A stretch of DNA of 64,000 nucleotides from Pseudomonas syringae. Lineage in GTDB: Bacteria > Pseudomonadota > Gammaproteobacteria > Pseudomonadales > Pseudomonadaceae. The stretch spans positions 62,001-126,000 of the forward strand of contig NZ_JPQU01000109.1 in NCBI RefSeq assembly GCF_000737245.1, given 5' to 3'. The number at the start of each line of letters is the position of its first letter. The stretch's first letter is position 1. The notes below the pieces were generated by a model. The model did no database searches, was not told the DNA's origin, and worked only from the letters and a program-made list of their open reading frames with translations. Positions 14,862-22,866 of the stretch are shown one piece after another. The translations under genes were made by a program, and so were the position numbers.

Positions 14862-15308
14862 ATGCGCTTAACCCTTTCGCTCAATGCCGAAACTCAGAAG
14901 CTCGGCAGAAAGATGATCAAGAAACTGATTGGCGTGCTAGGTGGATCGTATACGCCTGTTCTCATCGCCGAGGATATGCAAGTCATCTCTACCAGTGGCG
15001 GCGTTCGCATTGACTCGGAATACGACCTCAGAGAGCTGCCTGTCGATGATCCGGCCGGCCTTGCGTACTGGGAGAAGCAGCTTGGCATGGGTGCCGTCAA
15101 TGAAGACGCCTTGCAGGGATGCGTGACGGGCTTCGCTATCGACCCGCTTGAGTCGGCGATCAATAACACAGCGGCGCTTCTCGCTGATGAAGTGGAGCGT
15201 ATGCATGAGCGAGCAGAATCTGGGCGGCCGGCCGGAAGGTTGGCTGAAGTGTTTGGGCAGCACCTCGACAAGCTCCTAGCGATCCAGCTAGAGCGAGTCA
15301 GGGAGTAG
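14862..15308 (+). CDS. Hypothetical protein between lysis and packaging genes
   Basis: 148 residues, ATG after GAGGTGATACCAA. Mixed alpha/beta; N-terminus MRLTLSLNAETQKLGRKM, C-terminal helical half rich in Arg/Glu. I do not recognise the family. Confidence 0.65.
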   Translation: MRLTLSLNAETQKLGRKMIKKLIGVLGGSYTPVLIAEDMQVISTSGGVRIDSEYDLRELPVDDPAGLAYWEKQLGMGAVNEDALQGCVTGFAIDPLESAINNTAALLADEVERMHERAESGRPAGRLAEVFGQHLDKLLAIQLERVRE

Positions 15309-15311
15309 GGT

Positions 15312-15557
15312 ATGAAGCTAATTCTAAAGCGTGTGGGTGAAGACTCGCGCCAGTACCAGCCCATCACCAGCCATCACAACCCGGAGCAGCTACCAGACAG
15401 TCGACCGTTCGCGCTTTGCACCGAGAATGGTCAGCAGTTGCCCGGACAGCAAACCACGTCGATGACCAGTGATGGCGACGGCATGGTCAAGCTGACTGTG
15501 GTTTTCCGGGTTGACGGTACTCAGGTGCTGGTTGAAGGCGATACCGCGCCATGCTGA
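15312..15557 (+). CDS. Small hypothetical protein
   Basis: 81 residues, beta-rich (LILKRVGEDSRQYQPITSHHN...MVKLTVVFRVDGTQVLVEG). This pattern resembles small phage proteins that carry an N-terminal strand and a C-terminal V-x-V-x-F-x-V hairpin; function unknown. Four bases downstream of the previous stop. Confidence 0.6.
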   Translation: MKLILKRVGEDSRQYQPITSHHNPEQLPDSRPFALCTENGQQLPGQQTTSMTSDGDGMVKLTVVFRVDGTQVLVEGDTAPC

Positions 15558-15685
15558 AACGAAATTGGTACGTCACAACCCCCGGCTACAAACCCTTCCC
15601 CATGATCCTGCTCAGTCAGGCGATGGACCATGTATCGGCACTGGCTTTTGCGAGGTCGATCTGGTCGGAATGCACTGTTGAATGA
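15551..15685 (+). CDS. Very small hypothetical protein
   Basis: 44 residues (MLKRNWYVTTPGYKPFPMILL...), overlapping the preceding stop by 7 bases. Compact phage-type overlap is the only support. The frame ends right before the TTGAATGA repeats. Confidence 0.45.
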   Translation: MLKRNWYVTTPGYKPFPMILLSQAMDHVSALAFARSIWSECTVE

Positions 15686-15718
15686 TCATTGAATGACGTT
15701 CGAATGCATTGAATGAAT
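15677..15718. repeat. TTGAATGA direct repeats upstream of terS
   Basis: TTGAATGA occurs at 15678-15685, 15689-15696 and 15709-15716, with further GAATGA words around 15740. The cluster lies immediately before the small terminase gene, the usual place of cos/pac recognition sequences bound by TerS. Confidence 0.6.
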
Positions 15719-15755
15719 CGTTATGCGAAATCCAACCCCATGAATGAGGCTTCCA

Positions 15756-16235
15756 ATGGCCCTATGCGGCGCATCAAAGCGCGGCAACGGGGAACCATGC
15801 AAGCGTCACGCGATACCGGGTTCCTCTCGCTGCAAGCTCCACGGCGGCAAGAGTACCGGGCCAAAGGATCAGCGGGGCAACAAGAACGCTGCCAGGCCCG
15901 GATCGATTTATAGCCAATTCCTTACAGAGGAAGAGCAGGCCGACTTCAATGCCGCCCAGCTCGATCAGATTGACGATGAGCTGAGGCTGACAAAGGTCCT
16001 GTTGGGTCGGGTGCTGCTCGCTGCTGGTGATGGGCATGACCTGCTGGCCGACAGATACCTGGGCCGCATAGAGTCGCTGACCAAAACCAAAGAGGAATTG
16101 ATCAGTAAGCGCCTTCTGAACGAGAAGCTGCGCCGCGAACTTGAAGACCCTAATCAGGGTCTGCCTGAACCGAAACAAGTAATCATCGGGGTGGAAGATG
16201 CGTCCTGTCCTGATGCTGAACAAGCCGCAGTTTGA
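15756..16235 (+). CDS. terS: Small terminase subunit
   Basis: 159 residues. ATG 15756 has GAGG six bases upstream. The N-terminus CGASKRGNGEPCKRHAIPGSSRCKLHGGKSTGPK is the zinc-knuckle plus HGGKSTGP signature common to a class of phage small terminases; residues 65-140 form the oligomerising helices. It recognises the packaging site and loads TerL. Overlaps terL by 38 bases. Confidence 0.85.
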   Translation: MALCGASKRGNGEPCKRHAIPGSSRCKLHGGKSTGPKDQRGNKNAARPGSIYSQFLTEEEQADFNAAQLDQIDDELRLTKVLLGRVLLAAGDGHDLLADRYLGRIESLTKTKEELISKRLLNEKLRRELEDPNQGLPEPKQVIIGVEDASCPDAEQAAV

Positions 16236-17478
16236 GTTCATCAAGTCGCATAACAAGTTCATGGCGTTCGTTGGTGGCTACCGTAGCGGCAAGACGTTCG
16301 TTGGTTGCGTGCGCATGTGCATTAATGCGCTGGAGTTCCCTGGTATCCCGCAAGGCTACTTCGCACCGACCTACCCGCAGATCACTGACATCTTCTACGA
16401 CACCATGCCTGGAGTTGCTGAGGCGTTCGGCCTGTTCGCTGACATCGTAGCCAGCAACAAGCGTGTGTACCTTCGAGACAACAAAGGGCGCTGCCTGAGC
16501 ACCATTGTGTGCAAGAGCATGGAGCACCCGCACCGCATCGTCGGCTTCAACATCGCGCACGCACTGGTCGATGAGATCGATTGTATGCCGATCAAGAAGG
16601 CCGACAGCGCCTGGAAGAAGATCATTGCGCGGATGTCCACGGTCTGGCCTGGGCGCGATCAGAACACCATCGACGTGACGACAACGCCAGAGGGGTTTAA
16701 TTGGGTCTACCGCAAGTTCGTCAAGGAGCTGGCCGCCGATCCATCTCAACGTGAGTTCTACGGCATCGTGCACGCCTCAACGCGTCAGAATGCCAAGAAC
16801 TTGCCAAAGGACTACATACCATCCCTGCGCAAAACGTACCCGGCCAATCTGGTGGATGCGTACATCGACGGCCTGTTCGTCAACCTGACATCGGGCAGCG
16901 TGTATCCCAACTTCGACCGGCGACTGTGCCACACGAACGAGACGATACGGCCTGATGAGCAGTTGCACGTCGGCATGGACTTCAACATCAACCGGATGGC
17001 GGCAACGATTCACGTCATCCGCAACGGGCTGCCGCTGCTGCTTGAAGAGGCGACCGGCCTGTTCGATACCCCGGCCATGATCGTCGAACTCAAACGACGC
17101 TTCCCTGGCCGCAGCATTACGGTCTATCCGGATGCTAGCGGCAAGAACCGAAAGTCGGTAAACGGCAGCGAATCCGATCACAGCCTGCTCCGCGCCGCTG
17201 GTTTCATGGTGATGGTCAACCCATCCAACCCAATGGTTCGCGACCGGGTGCTGGCCGTGAACGCCATGTTCCTGAATGGCGAGGGCCAGCGCAGATACCT
17301 GGTCAACACCGATAACTGCCCGATCACCACCCAGGTGCTGGAGCAGCAGGCATACGCCGAGAACGGCGAACCCAACAAAGACGGCACTGAAGACCCTATC
17401 GACGCATTGGGCTACTTCATTGTCCAGCGCTTCCCGATTGCGGGCGGCTACACCCTCGCAAACGTGAGCCCATCATGA
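16198..17478 (+). CDS. terL: Large terminase subunit (packaging ATPase and nuclease)
   Basis: 426 residues. Walker A GGYRSGKT at 26-33, Walker B ALVDEID at 122-128, and the RNase H-like nuclease acidic residues in GMDFN (Asp261), YPDAS (Asp312) and EDPIDALGYF (Asp402). Length and motifs are complete, so it should be functional. It pumps DNA into the prohead and makes the terminal cuts. Coupled to the portal gene (ATGA). Confidence 0.95.
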   Translation: MRPVLMLNKPQFEFIKSHNKFMAFVGGYRSGKTFVGCVRMCINALEFPGIPQGYFAPTYPQITDIFYDTMPGVAEAFGLFADIVASNKRVYLRDNKGRCLSTIVCKSMEHPHRIVGFNIAHALVDEIDCMPIKKADSAWKKIIARMSTVWPGRDQNTIDVTTTPEGFNWVYRKFVKELAADPSQREFYGIVHASTRQNAKNLPKDYIPSLRKTYPANLVDAYIDGLFVNLTSGSVYPNFDRRLCHTNETIRPDEQLHVGMDFNINRMAATIHVIRNGLPLLLEEATGLFDTPAMIVELKRRFPGRSITVYPDASGKNRKSVNGSESDHSLLRAAGFMVMVNPSNPMVRDRVLAVNAMFLNGEGQRRYLVNTDNCPITTQVLEQQAYAENGEPNKDGTEDPIDALGYFIVQRFPIAGGYTLANVSPS

Positions 17479-19277
17479 GCGTATTCACCTACATCAAAGA
17501 CAGCCTGATGAACCTTACGGCTGGCCTGGGTACTGATCGCGATAAGGCTGCTCATTCGTCCTACGGCACGCCGTTGATGGACGATAAGCAGCTGATCAAC
17601 GCCTATCGCGGCTCATGGGCTGCGCGCAAGGGCGTGACCATTCCGGCGATCGATGCGTGCCGTAACTGGCGCAGCTGGCAGGCCGACAACAAGCAGATCG
17701 AGCTGATTGAGGCTGAAGAGATCCGCCTGGATGTGAACGGCAAGATACTTGAGGCCCTGATTAAGGCTCGACTGTTCGGCGGCGCAGCGGTATTCATCGG
17801 CACTGGTGACAAAGACACTCACATGCCGATCCGGCCTGATGCCATCGCCAAGGGCGGAGTCAAGTACCTAACGGTGATGACCCGCCGCCAGCTTTCGGCT
17901 ACAGAAGTCGAGCAGGACCCGCAGAGCCCGCGATTCGGCAAGCCAAAAGCCTACCGGCTTCCTGGCTCCATGATGGAGATTCACCCGTCACGGCTGGTTA
18001 TCTTCGTTGGTGCCGAACATCCAGACCCGGAACTGGCCGACGGCCTTCAGTTCGGCTGGGGAGATTCGGTGCTGCTGACCGCTATGTCCGCCGTGAAGCA
18101 CTACGACGAGACGATGGCCAACGTCGTGAGCCTGGTATACGAGGCCAAGATCGACGTAATCAACATCCCGAACCTGATGACCGGCCTTCAGGACAAGAAT
18201 TACGAGCGCCTGCTGCTGGAGCGCCTGCGTTTGGCAGCGATCGCCAAGGGCATCAACGGGACGCTGATCCTCGATAGTCAGGAGACACACAGTTCCAAGT
18301 CGGCGAGCTTCGCCACGCTGCCGGATGTGATCGCCAAGACGGAGCAGGGCGTGGCGGGTGCGTTCGACGTTCCTGGCTCGCGCATGTTCGGCACGTCCTC
18401 TGGCGGCCTGAACTCGAACGGCGAAGAAAACACCCGCAACTACTACGACAACGTCGCATCACGCCAGAAGCTGGAGATCAAGCCAGCCATGAGCGTGCTC
18501 GATGAGTGCCTGATTCGCTCGGCCCTTGGCGGTCGGCCTCCGGAGATCCACTACTCATGGGCTCCGCTCTGGCAGCCCACGGCGAAAGAGCGGGCCGACA
18601 TCGGCAAGACGACCGCCGACACGATCAAGACCCTCAGCGACACGAAGCTTTTCCACTCCGACGCGCTTAGCCAGTCAGCAGCAAACCTGCTGGTCGAGAT
18701 GAGCATCCTTCCCGGGCTTGAGGCGGCGCTGGAAGAGTTCGGTACAGAGGCGCAGGAAGAAGAGGGTGAAGAAGGCGGCTTGCCGAACAGAAAAGCACTG
18801 GCCGATGCCGCACCGCGCTCACTGTACGTATCTCGGAAGGTAACCAACGGTGCAGAAATCGTGGCCTGGGCGAAGTCTCAAGGCTTCACCTCAACCCTTC
18901 CCGCCGATGATCTTCACGTCACCATCGCCTACAGCCGGAACCCAGTTGACTGGATGAAGGTAGGTGATTGCTGGGCAGGGGATAGCAAGGGCCTGGTCAA
19001 GGTTGCGCCCGGCGGTGCAAGGCTGCTCGACAAGTTCGGCGAAGGCGCAGTGGTCCTGCTGTTCAACAGTTCGGAACTGGCATGGCGGCACATGTCGATC
19101 ATTGAGGCTGGCGCTTCTTGGGATTGGCCTGAATACCAGCCGCACATCACATTCACCTACGAGCCGGGCAGCGTAGACCTGAGCAAGGTTGACCCGTATC
19201 GCGGTGCTATTGAGTTTGGCCCTGAGATATTCGAAGAGCTAAACACCGACTGGAAATCCAGCATTCAGGAGTCATGA
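17475..19277 (+). CDS. Portal protein (DUF1073) fused to an Acb1-like anti-CBASS 2H phosphoesterase
   Basis: 600 residues. Residues 1 to about 425 are a DUF1073/HK97-type portal (AYRGSWAARKGVTIPAIDACRNWR, RLFGGAAVFIG, SRMFGTSSGGLNSNGEENTRNYYD). After an acidic linker (EEEGEEGG, about 430-437) comes a 150-residue C-terminal domain with two H-x-T motifs, HVT (His481) and HIT (His557), spaced and framed (DDLHVTIAYSR, PHITFTYEPG) like Acb1, the phage enzyme that hydrolyses cyclic oligonucleotide signals of CBASS. Portals alone are about 400-450 residues. The next gene encodes an Acb2/Tad1-like sponge. How the domain is freed, if it is, cannot be seen. Confidence 0.88.
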   Translation: MSVFTYIKDSLMNLTAGLGTDRDKAAHSSYGTPLMDDKQLINAYRGSWAARKGVTIPAIDACRNWRSWQADNKQIELIEAEEIRLDVNGKILEALIKARLFGGAAVFIGTGDKDTHMPIRPDAIAKGGVKYLTVMTRRQLSATEVEQDPQSPRFGKPKAYRLPGSMMEIHPSRLVIFVGAEHPDPELADGLQFGWGDSVLLTAMSAVKHYDETMANVVSLVYEAKIDVINIPNLMTGLQDKNYERLLLERLRLAAIAKGINGTLILDSQETHSSKSASFATLPDVIAKTEQGVAGAFDVPGSRMFGTSSGGLNSNGEENTRNYYDNVASRQKLEIKPAMSVLDECLIRSALGGRPPEIHYSWAPLWQPTAKERADIGKTTADTIKTLSDTKLFHSDALSQSAANLLVEMSILPGLEAALEEFGTEAQEEEGEEGGLPNRKALADAAPRSLYVSRKVTNGAEIVAWAKSQGFTSTLPADDLHVTIAYSRNPVDWMKVGDCWAGDSKGLVKVAPGGARLLDKFGEGAVVLLFNSSELAWRHMSIIEAGASWDWPEYQPHITFTYEPGSVDLSKVDPYRGAIEFGPEIFEELNTDWKSSIQES

Positions 19278-19278
19278 C

Positions 19279-19506
19279 ATGGAAACCTTCATCCAGCCAA
19301 AAATCACGGGCTACCGCCAGCTTAGCGAAGAAGATGCCGCGCTCATGAATGAAATCAAGGCGCACGGCGTTGCCCTTGGCGAGCTGGTTGATCGGCTCAG
19401 CTCCCGATCTGACCTCAATCAGCGCTGGCTAGACATTGGCACAACTGATTTGCAAACCGGCCTCATGGCTCTCACCCGAGCAGTGGCCAAGCCGTCCACC
19501 TTCTAA
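19279..19506 (+). CDS. Acb2/Tad1-like small protein (cyclic-nucleotide sponge family)
   Basis: 75 residues. ITGYRQLSEEDAALMNEIKAHGVALGELVDRL and RWLDIGTTDLQTGLMALTRAVAKP form the two-helix hairpin typical of the Acb2/Tad1 family (also called Vs.4-like), whose characterised members bind cyclic di- or trinucleotides or gcADPR and blunt CBASS or Thoeris. ATG one base after the portal stop, preceded by CAGGAG. Small size, position and sequence agree; ligand specificity cannot be judged from the sequence. Confidence 0.82.
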   Translation: METFIQPKITGYRQLSEEDAALMNEIKAHGVALGELVDRLSSRSDLNQRWLDIGTTDLQTGLMALTRAVAKPSTF

Positions 19507-19536
19507 CTGCTGGGCGGCACCAGCCAAGGCAAACAA

Positions 19537-20649
19537 ATGTTCCTCACTGATTCTGTAACCGCGTCCAATGTGCGGCGGACGGCGGACGGCTACCTGGTGG
19601 CCGACGCAAAAGTAGCCCGCACCGGAATTCAGGAATATCTGGGCTCCGAGGTGGGCAAGCCTGACATGCCAATCGTCCGCGTGTACCGGCCTGAATCGTC
19701 GGTATTCGCTGATTCCGCCATGCGTTCGTATGCGTACCGGCCAATGACCAACGATCACCCAGGTGGTGAGGGCGTCAACTCCAAGAACTGGAAAGACGTC
19801 GCCATCGGCCAGACCGGTAGCGAGGTGTTGCGCGACGGTGAGTTTGTCCGCGTTCCACTGGTCCTGATGGACGCTAAAGCCATCGCTGACTACGAGTCGG
19901 GCAAGCGTGAGCTTTCCATGGGATACGGCGCTGAGCTGACCTTCCAGGACGGCGTAACCGACAAGGGCGAGGCCTACGACGCAATCCTAGGCCCTATGAC
20001 CATGAACCACCTGGCGCTTGTAGATCGAGCGCGGGGCGGTGAACACCTTCGCATTGGCGACACCAAGCAACCCAACCCAACAGGAGGCCATGACATGGCT
20101 GATGTACTTCGTAAACTCCTTGTCGACGGCCTCACTATCGAGGTTACGGAACAAGGCGCACAGGCAATCGAGAAGCTGAACGGCAAACTGGCCGATGCAG
20201 CTACCGCAACCAAAACCCTGGCTGATGCCCACGCAGTAGCGCTGGCTGGCAAGGACGACGAGATCGTCAAGATCAAAGCCGCTCTGGATGATGCCAAAAC
20301 CAAAATCCTGAGTGATGCGCAGGTTGACGCTCTGGTCAAGGATCGCACCGATCTGGTGACTATCGCCAAGGCGCTGCACGACGGTGACTACACCGGCAAG
20401 TCTGCCGATGAGATCCGCAAAGCAGTGGTCGTTGCCAAGTTCGGTGACGCTGCGGTCGCTGGCCAGCCTGAGGCCTACATCAAGGCTCGCTTCGACATCC
20501 TGGCTGAAGACGCTGCCAAGAACCCAGGCAGTGACACGTTCCGCCAGCACATGATTCATCAGGACGGTAAGACCGTCGGCAATGAATCGGACCAAGCACG
20601 TCAGCAGATGATTACTGATATGCAAACCGCCCACCTGCCGAAGGCATAA
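19537..20649 (+). CDS. Prohead protease/scaffold (DUF2213-type)
   Basis: 370 residues. N-terminal half (residues 1-175) is a DUF2213 domain with RPMTNDHPGG, SGKRELSMGYGAEL and GPMTMNHLALVDRARGG: the conserved His/Ser residues of HK97-like prohead proteases. The C-terminal half (about 187-370) is an Ala/Lys/Asp-rich coiled coil like a scaffold. A strong internal ribosome site precedes Met187 (20095), so a free scaffold may be made, as lambda C/Nu3. Confidence 0.82.
   Translation: MFLTDSVTASNVRRTADGYLVADAKVARTGIQEYLGSEVGKPDMPIVRVYRPESSVFADSAMRSYAYRPMTNDHPGGEGVNSKNWKDVAIGQTGSEVLRDGEFVRVPLVLMDAKAIADYESGKRELSMGYGAELTFQDGVTDKGEAYDAILGPMTMNHLALVDRARGGEHLRIGDTKQPNPTGGHDMADVLRKLLVDGLTIEVTEQGAQAIEKLNGKLADAATATKTLADAHAVALAGKDDEIVKIKAALDDAKTKILSDAQVDALVKDRTDLVTIAKALHDGDYTGKSADEIRKAVVVAKFGDAAVAGQPEAYIKARFDILAEDAAKNPGSDTFRQHMIHQDGKTVGNESDQARQQMITDMQTAHLPKA
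20095..20649 (+). CDS. Nested scaffold protein (in-frame internal start)
   Basis: 184 residues identical to the C-terminal half of the protease. ATG 20095 is eight bases after CAGGAGG, the best ribosome site in the gene, and the region upstream encodes a flexible linker (KQPNPTGGHD). The product would be an all-helical scaffold without the protease. Confidence 0.6.
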   Translation: MADVLRKLLVDGLTIEVTEQGAQAIEKLNGKLADAATATKTLADAHAVALAGKDDEIVKIKAALDDAKTKILSDAQVDALVKDRTDLVTIAKALHDGDYTGKSADEIRKAVVVAKFGDAAVAGQPEAYIKARFDILAEDAAKNPGSDTFRQHMIHQDGKTVGNESDQARQQMITDMQTAHLPKA

Positions 20650-20662
20650 GGAGTACCAGTTC

Positions 20663-21142
20663 ATGGCTGCTTACCAAACCACGTACACCAACGCTCCGGC
20701 CAAGGGCGTTCCCGGCCTGGTCGCGAACGAAGAGAAGTGCAACAAGATCAGCCGCACCGTTGCGAACGCTGAGGGCATCGTGTTCGGCGCTCCGGGCTTC
20801 CGCATCGCTGGCGCTGGCAATGACCACAAGGTCGCTGCCACTGGCACGCTGTTCCTTGGCCTGGCCGTGCTGAGCGCTGCCGTTCCTCCTGTTGCTACCG
20901 GATCGACGCTGATCGACGGCTACCCGCAGGACTTCACCGGCGCGTTCATGACTGACGGCCAGATGTATGTCACTGCCGGTGCTGCTGTCGTGCCAGGCGA
21001 TGACGTGTACTACGTCGCCGCAACCAACCGCTATGTCACGACCGCCGCTGCTGGTGCCGTCCTGATCCCTGGCGCCTTCTTCGACACCACTGGTGCGAAC
21101 GGCGACATCGTTGAAATCTCCCTCAAACATCGGAGCGCTTAA
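20663..21142 (+). CDS. Head cement/decoration protein
   Basis: 159 residues, Ala/Gly-rich beta protein (AYQTTYTNAPAKGVPGLVANEE..., VTAGAAVVPGDDVYYV). It matches the structural cement (Gp24-like/DUF2190-like) proteins encoded just before DUF2184 capsids. Strong ribosome site GGAGTACCAG. Should be abundant in virions. Confidence 0.72.
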   Translation: MAAYQTTYTNAPAKGVPGLVANEEKCNKISRTVANAEGIVFGAPGFRIAGAGNDHKVAATGTLFLGLAVLSAAVPPVATGSTLIDGYPQDFTGAFMTDGQMYVTAGAAVVPGDDVYYVAATNRYVTTAAAGAVLIPGAFFDTTGANGDIVEISLKHRSA

Positions 21143-21143
21143 C

Positions 21144-22106
21144 ATGCCCCAAGCTTTCGAAGACGCTCAGTCGGCGTTCCCGTTCGTTCTGGCTCAAGGC
21201 CGGAACATCGAAACGCGCATCTACACGCGCCGCTACCCGACGTTTAACTACGCCGCGAGCATCCCGGTGGTCACTGAAGGCGCTCCATGGGCCATCGGCA
21301 CCACGTTCTTCACCGTCGATACCGCTGGCGAGGCCAAGTTCCTGTCCGGCTCCGGCACTGACATGCCATTCAACTCCGCAACCCACGATCAGGCATCGCA
21401 CGACTTTGCGATGATTGGTTCGGGCTGGGAATGGAACCTGGAAGAAGTGAACCAGGCTCAGCTGTACGGTATCAACCTGAGCGGCACCAAGGCTGATTCC
21501 GCAGCTGACAAGGTTGAGCGTCTGCTGAACACCATCGCCTTCACCGGCAGTGTTGAGAAGCGCTGGACTGGCCTGCTGAACGACGCCAACGTTTCCCGTG
21601 TTGACGCCGCTGCATCCGGCACAGCTGGTTCGACCTACTGGTCAGCCAAAGACGTCGACCTGATCATGGCTGACGTGAACGGCTTGCTGGGCGGTATCCG
21701 CACCAACACCGCCGAAGTCGAGTGGGCAGACACGCTGCGCATGCCGCCTGACGCATTCCGCGCTGTGGCCACCAAGCGTATGGGTGCTGGCGACGGCTTC
21801 ATGACGGTGCTGGAGTACATGCGCCGCAACAACATCTACACTGCCGAGACCGGCCTGCCGCTGGATATCGCGCCTCTGCGTGAAGCCCGCAATGCCTCGG
21901 CTGATGGTGGTGGTCGTCTGGTTGCGTATCGCAAGGATCCGGAAGTCGTTCGCTTCCACCTGCCGATGCCGCGCCGTGTGCTGGCACCTCGTCAGAAGTC
22001 CATCATGGGCTTCGAGACCGGCATCATCGCCCGCACGGGTGGTACCGAGATCCGCTTGCCGGGTGCCGTTGCCTACCTCGACGAAATCACCCCGCCAGTA
22101 GCCTGA
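21144..22106 (+). CDS. Major capsid protein (DUF2184)
   Basis: 320 residues; ATG 21144 after CGGAGCGC. Conserved DUF2184 features: FVLAQGRNIETRIYTRRYP near the N-terminus, GSGWEWNLEEVNQAQLYG, and a C-terminal FHLPMPRRVLAPRQKSIMGFETGIIARTGGTEIRLPGAV. HK97-fold shell protein. No cleavable delta domain precedes it; the separate scaffold supplies that function. Confidence 0.9.
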   Translation: MPQAFEDAQSAFPFVLAQGRNIETRIYTRRYPTFNYAASIPVVTEGAPWAIGTTFFTVDTAGEAKFLSGSGTDMPFNSATHDQASHDFAMIGSGWEWNLEEVNQAQLYGINLSGTKADSAADKVERLLNTIAFTGSVEKRWTGLLNDANVSRVDAAASGTAGSTYWSAKDVDLIMADVNGLLGGIRTNTAEVEWADTLRMPPDAFRAVATKRMGAGDGFMTVLEYMRRNNIYTAETGLPLDIAPLREARNASADGGGRLVAYRKDPEVVRFHLPMPRRVLAPRQKSIMGFETGIIARTGGTEIRLPGAVAYLDEITPPVA

Positions 22107-22118
22107 TAGGAGAGCGTC

Positions 22119-22298
22119 ATGAAAGTGACCAACAACTCGAAGGCGCTGCAGGGCGTTCACACCCAGACTGGCGTGCTGTACGTGGCGCCAGGCGAGACGG
22201 TTGATGCCGACCTGACCGAAGCTGGCCTGAAAGGCGTCAAGCGGCTCGACTTCCTCAAGGTAGTCGACAGCAAGAAAGCTGACAGCGACAAGAAGTAA
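22119..22298 (+). CDS. Small head-associated protein
   Basis: 59 residues (MKVTNNSKALQGVHTQTGVLYVAPGETV...VDSKKADSDKK), ATG after AGGAGAGCGTC. A beta-rich core with a charged tail, regularly found behind capsid genes of this type. Likely a head accessory; exact role unknown. Confidence 0.65.
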   Translation: MKVTNNSKALQGVHTQTGVLYVAPGETVDADLTEAGLKGVKRLDFLKVVDSKKADSDKK

Positions 22299-22341
22299 AA
22301 CCCCGGAGCGGTTCGCCGCTCCACCTATTCGAGACAATCCG

Positions 22342-22866
22342 ATGCCTGATTTCTACGGTTCCGTTTCCGGCGCTGATGCGTACCACCTTGCGCGCGCCAA
22401 TGCCGCCTGGGTAGGCGAAGATGCAGCCAAGCAGGCCGCACTGATTCGGGCGTCGGCTTACATTGACGGCAAGTACCAGGCGCAGAACAGCTGCGGCCGG
22501 TGGGAATCGCTGTTCTCCGGCACCAAGACTGGCGGCCGGGCCCAGTCCCTGCAATGGCCGCGCACCGGTGCCGCGGACAACGAAGGCAACGCCATCCCGT
22601 CGGATGAGGTGCCGATTGAGATCGAGCAGGCCACCTATGAGGCGGCTTTGCGCGAGGTCGTGCTTCCTGGGAGCCTCAGCCCTGACTACGTGGCGTCCCA
22701 GATGATCAAGCGCGAGAAGGTCGGGCCGCTGGAAACCGAGTTCGCGGTCAGCGAATCGAGTTCTGGCGCCGGATCTGTCCGCCCAGTCATAACCATCGTT
22801 GACGAGATGCTCGCTCCGCTGCTGGGCTGCAAAACCCACTGCGGTATCGCGGTATTCGTTGTATGA
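22342..22866 (+). CDS. Head-tail connector (DnaT-like family)
   Basis: 174 residues. SGADAYHLARANAAWVGEDAAKQAALIRASAYIDGKYQ...GRAQSLQWPRTGAADNEGNAIPSDEVPIEIEQATYEAALRE is the family wrongly named DnaT-like, which functions as the head-completion adaptor in siphophages. Coupled to the next gene (ATGA). Confidence 0.75.
   Translation: MPDFYGSVSGADAYHLARANAAWVGEDAAKQAALIRASAYIDGKYQAQNSCGRWESLFSGTKTGGRAQSLQWPRTGAADNEGNAIPSDEVPIEIEQATYEAALREVVLPGSLSPDYVASQMIKREKVGPLETEFAVSESSSGAGSVRPVITIVDEMLAPLLGCKTHCGIAVFVV

Noticed and set aside
19987..20664. 225-codon minus-strand frame
   Set aside because: Antisense to the scaffold/protease gene and inconsistent with operon direction.
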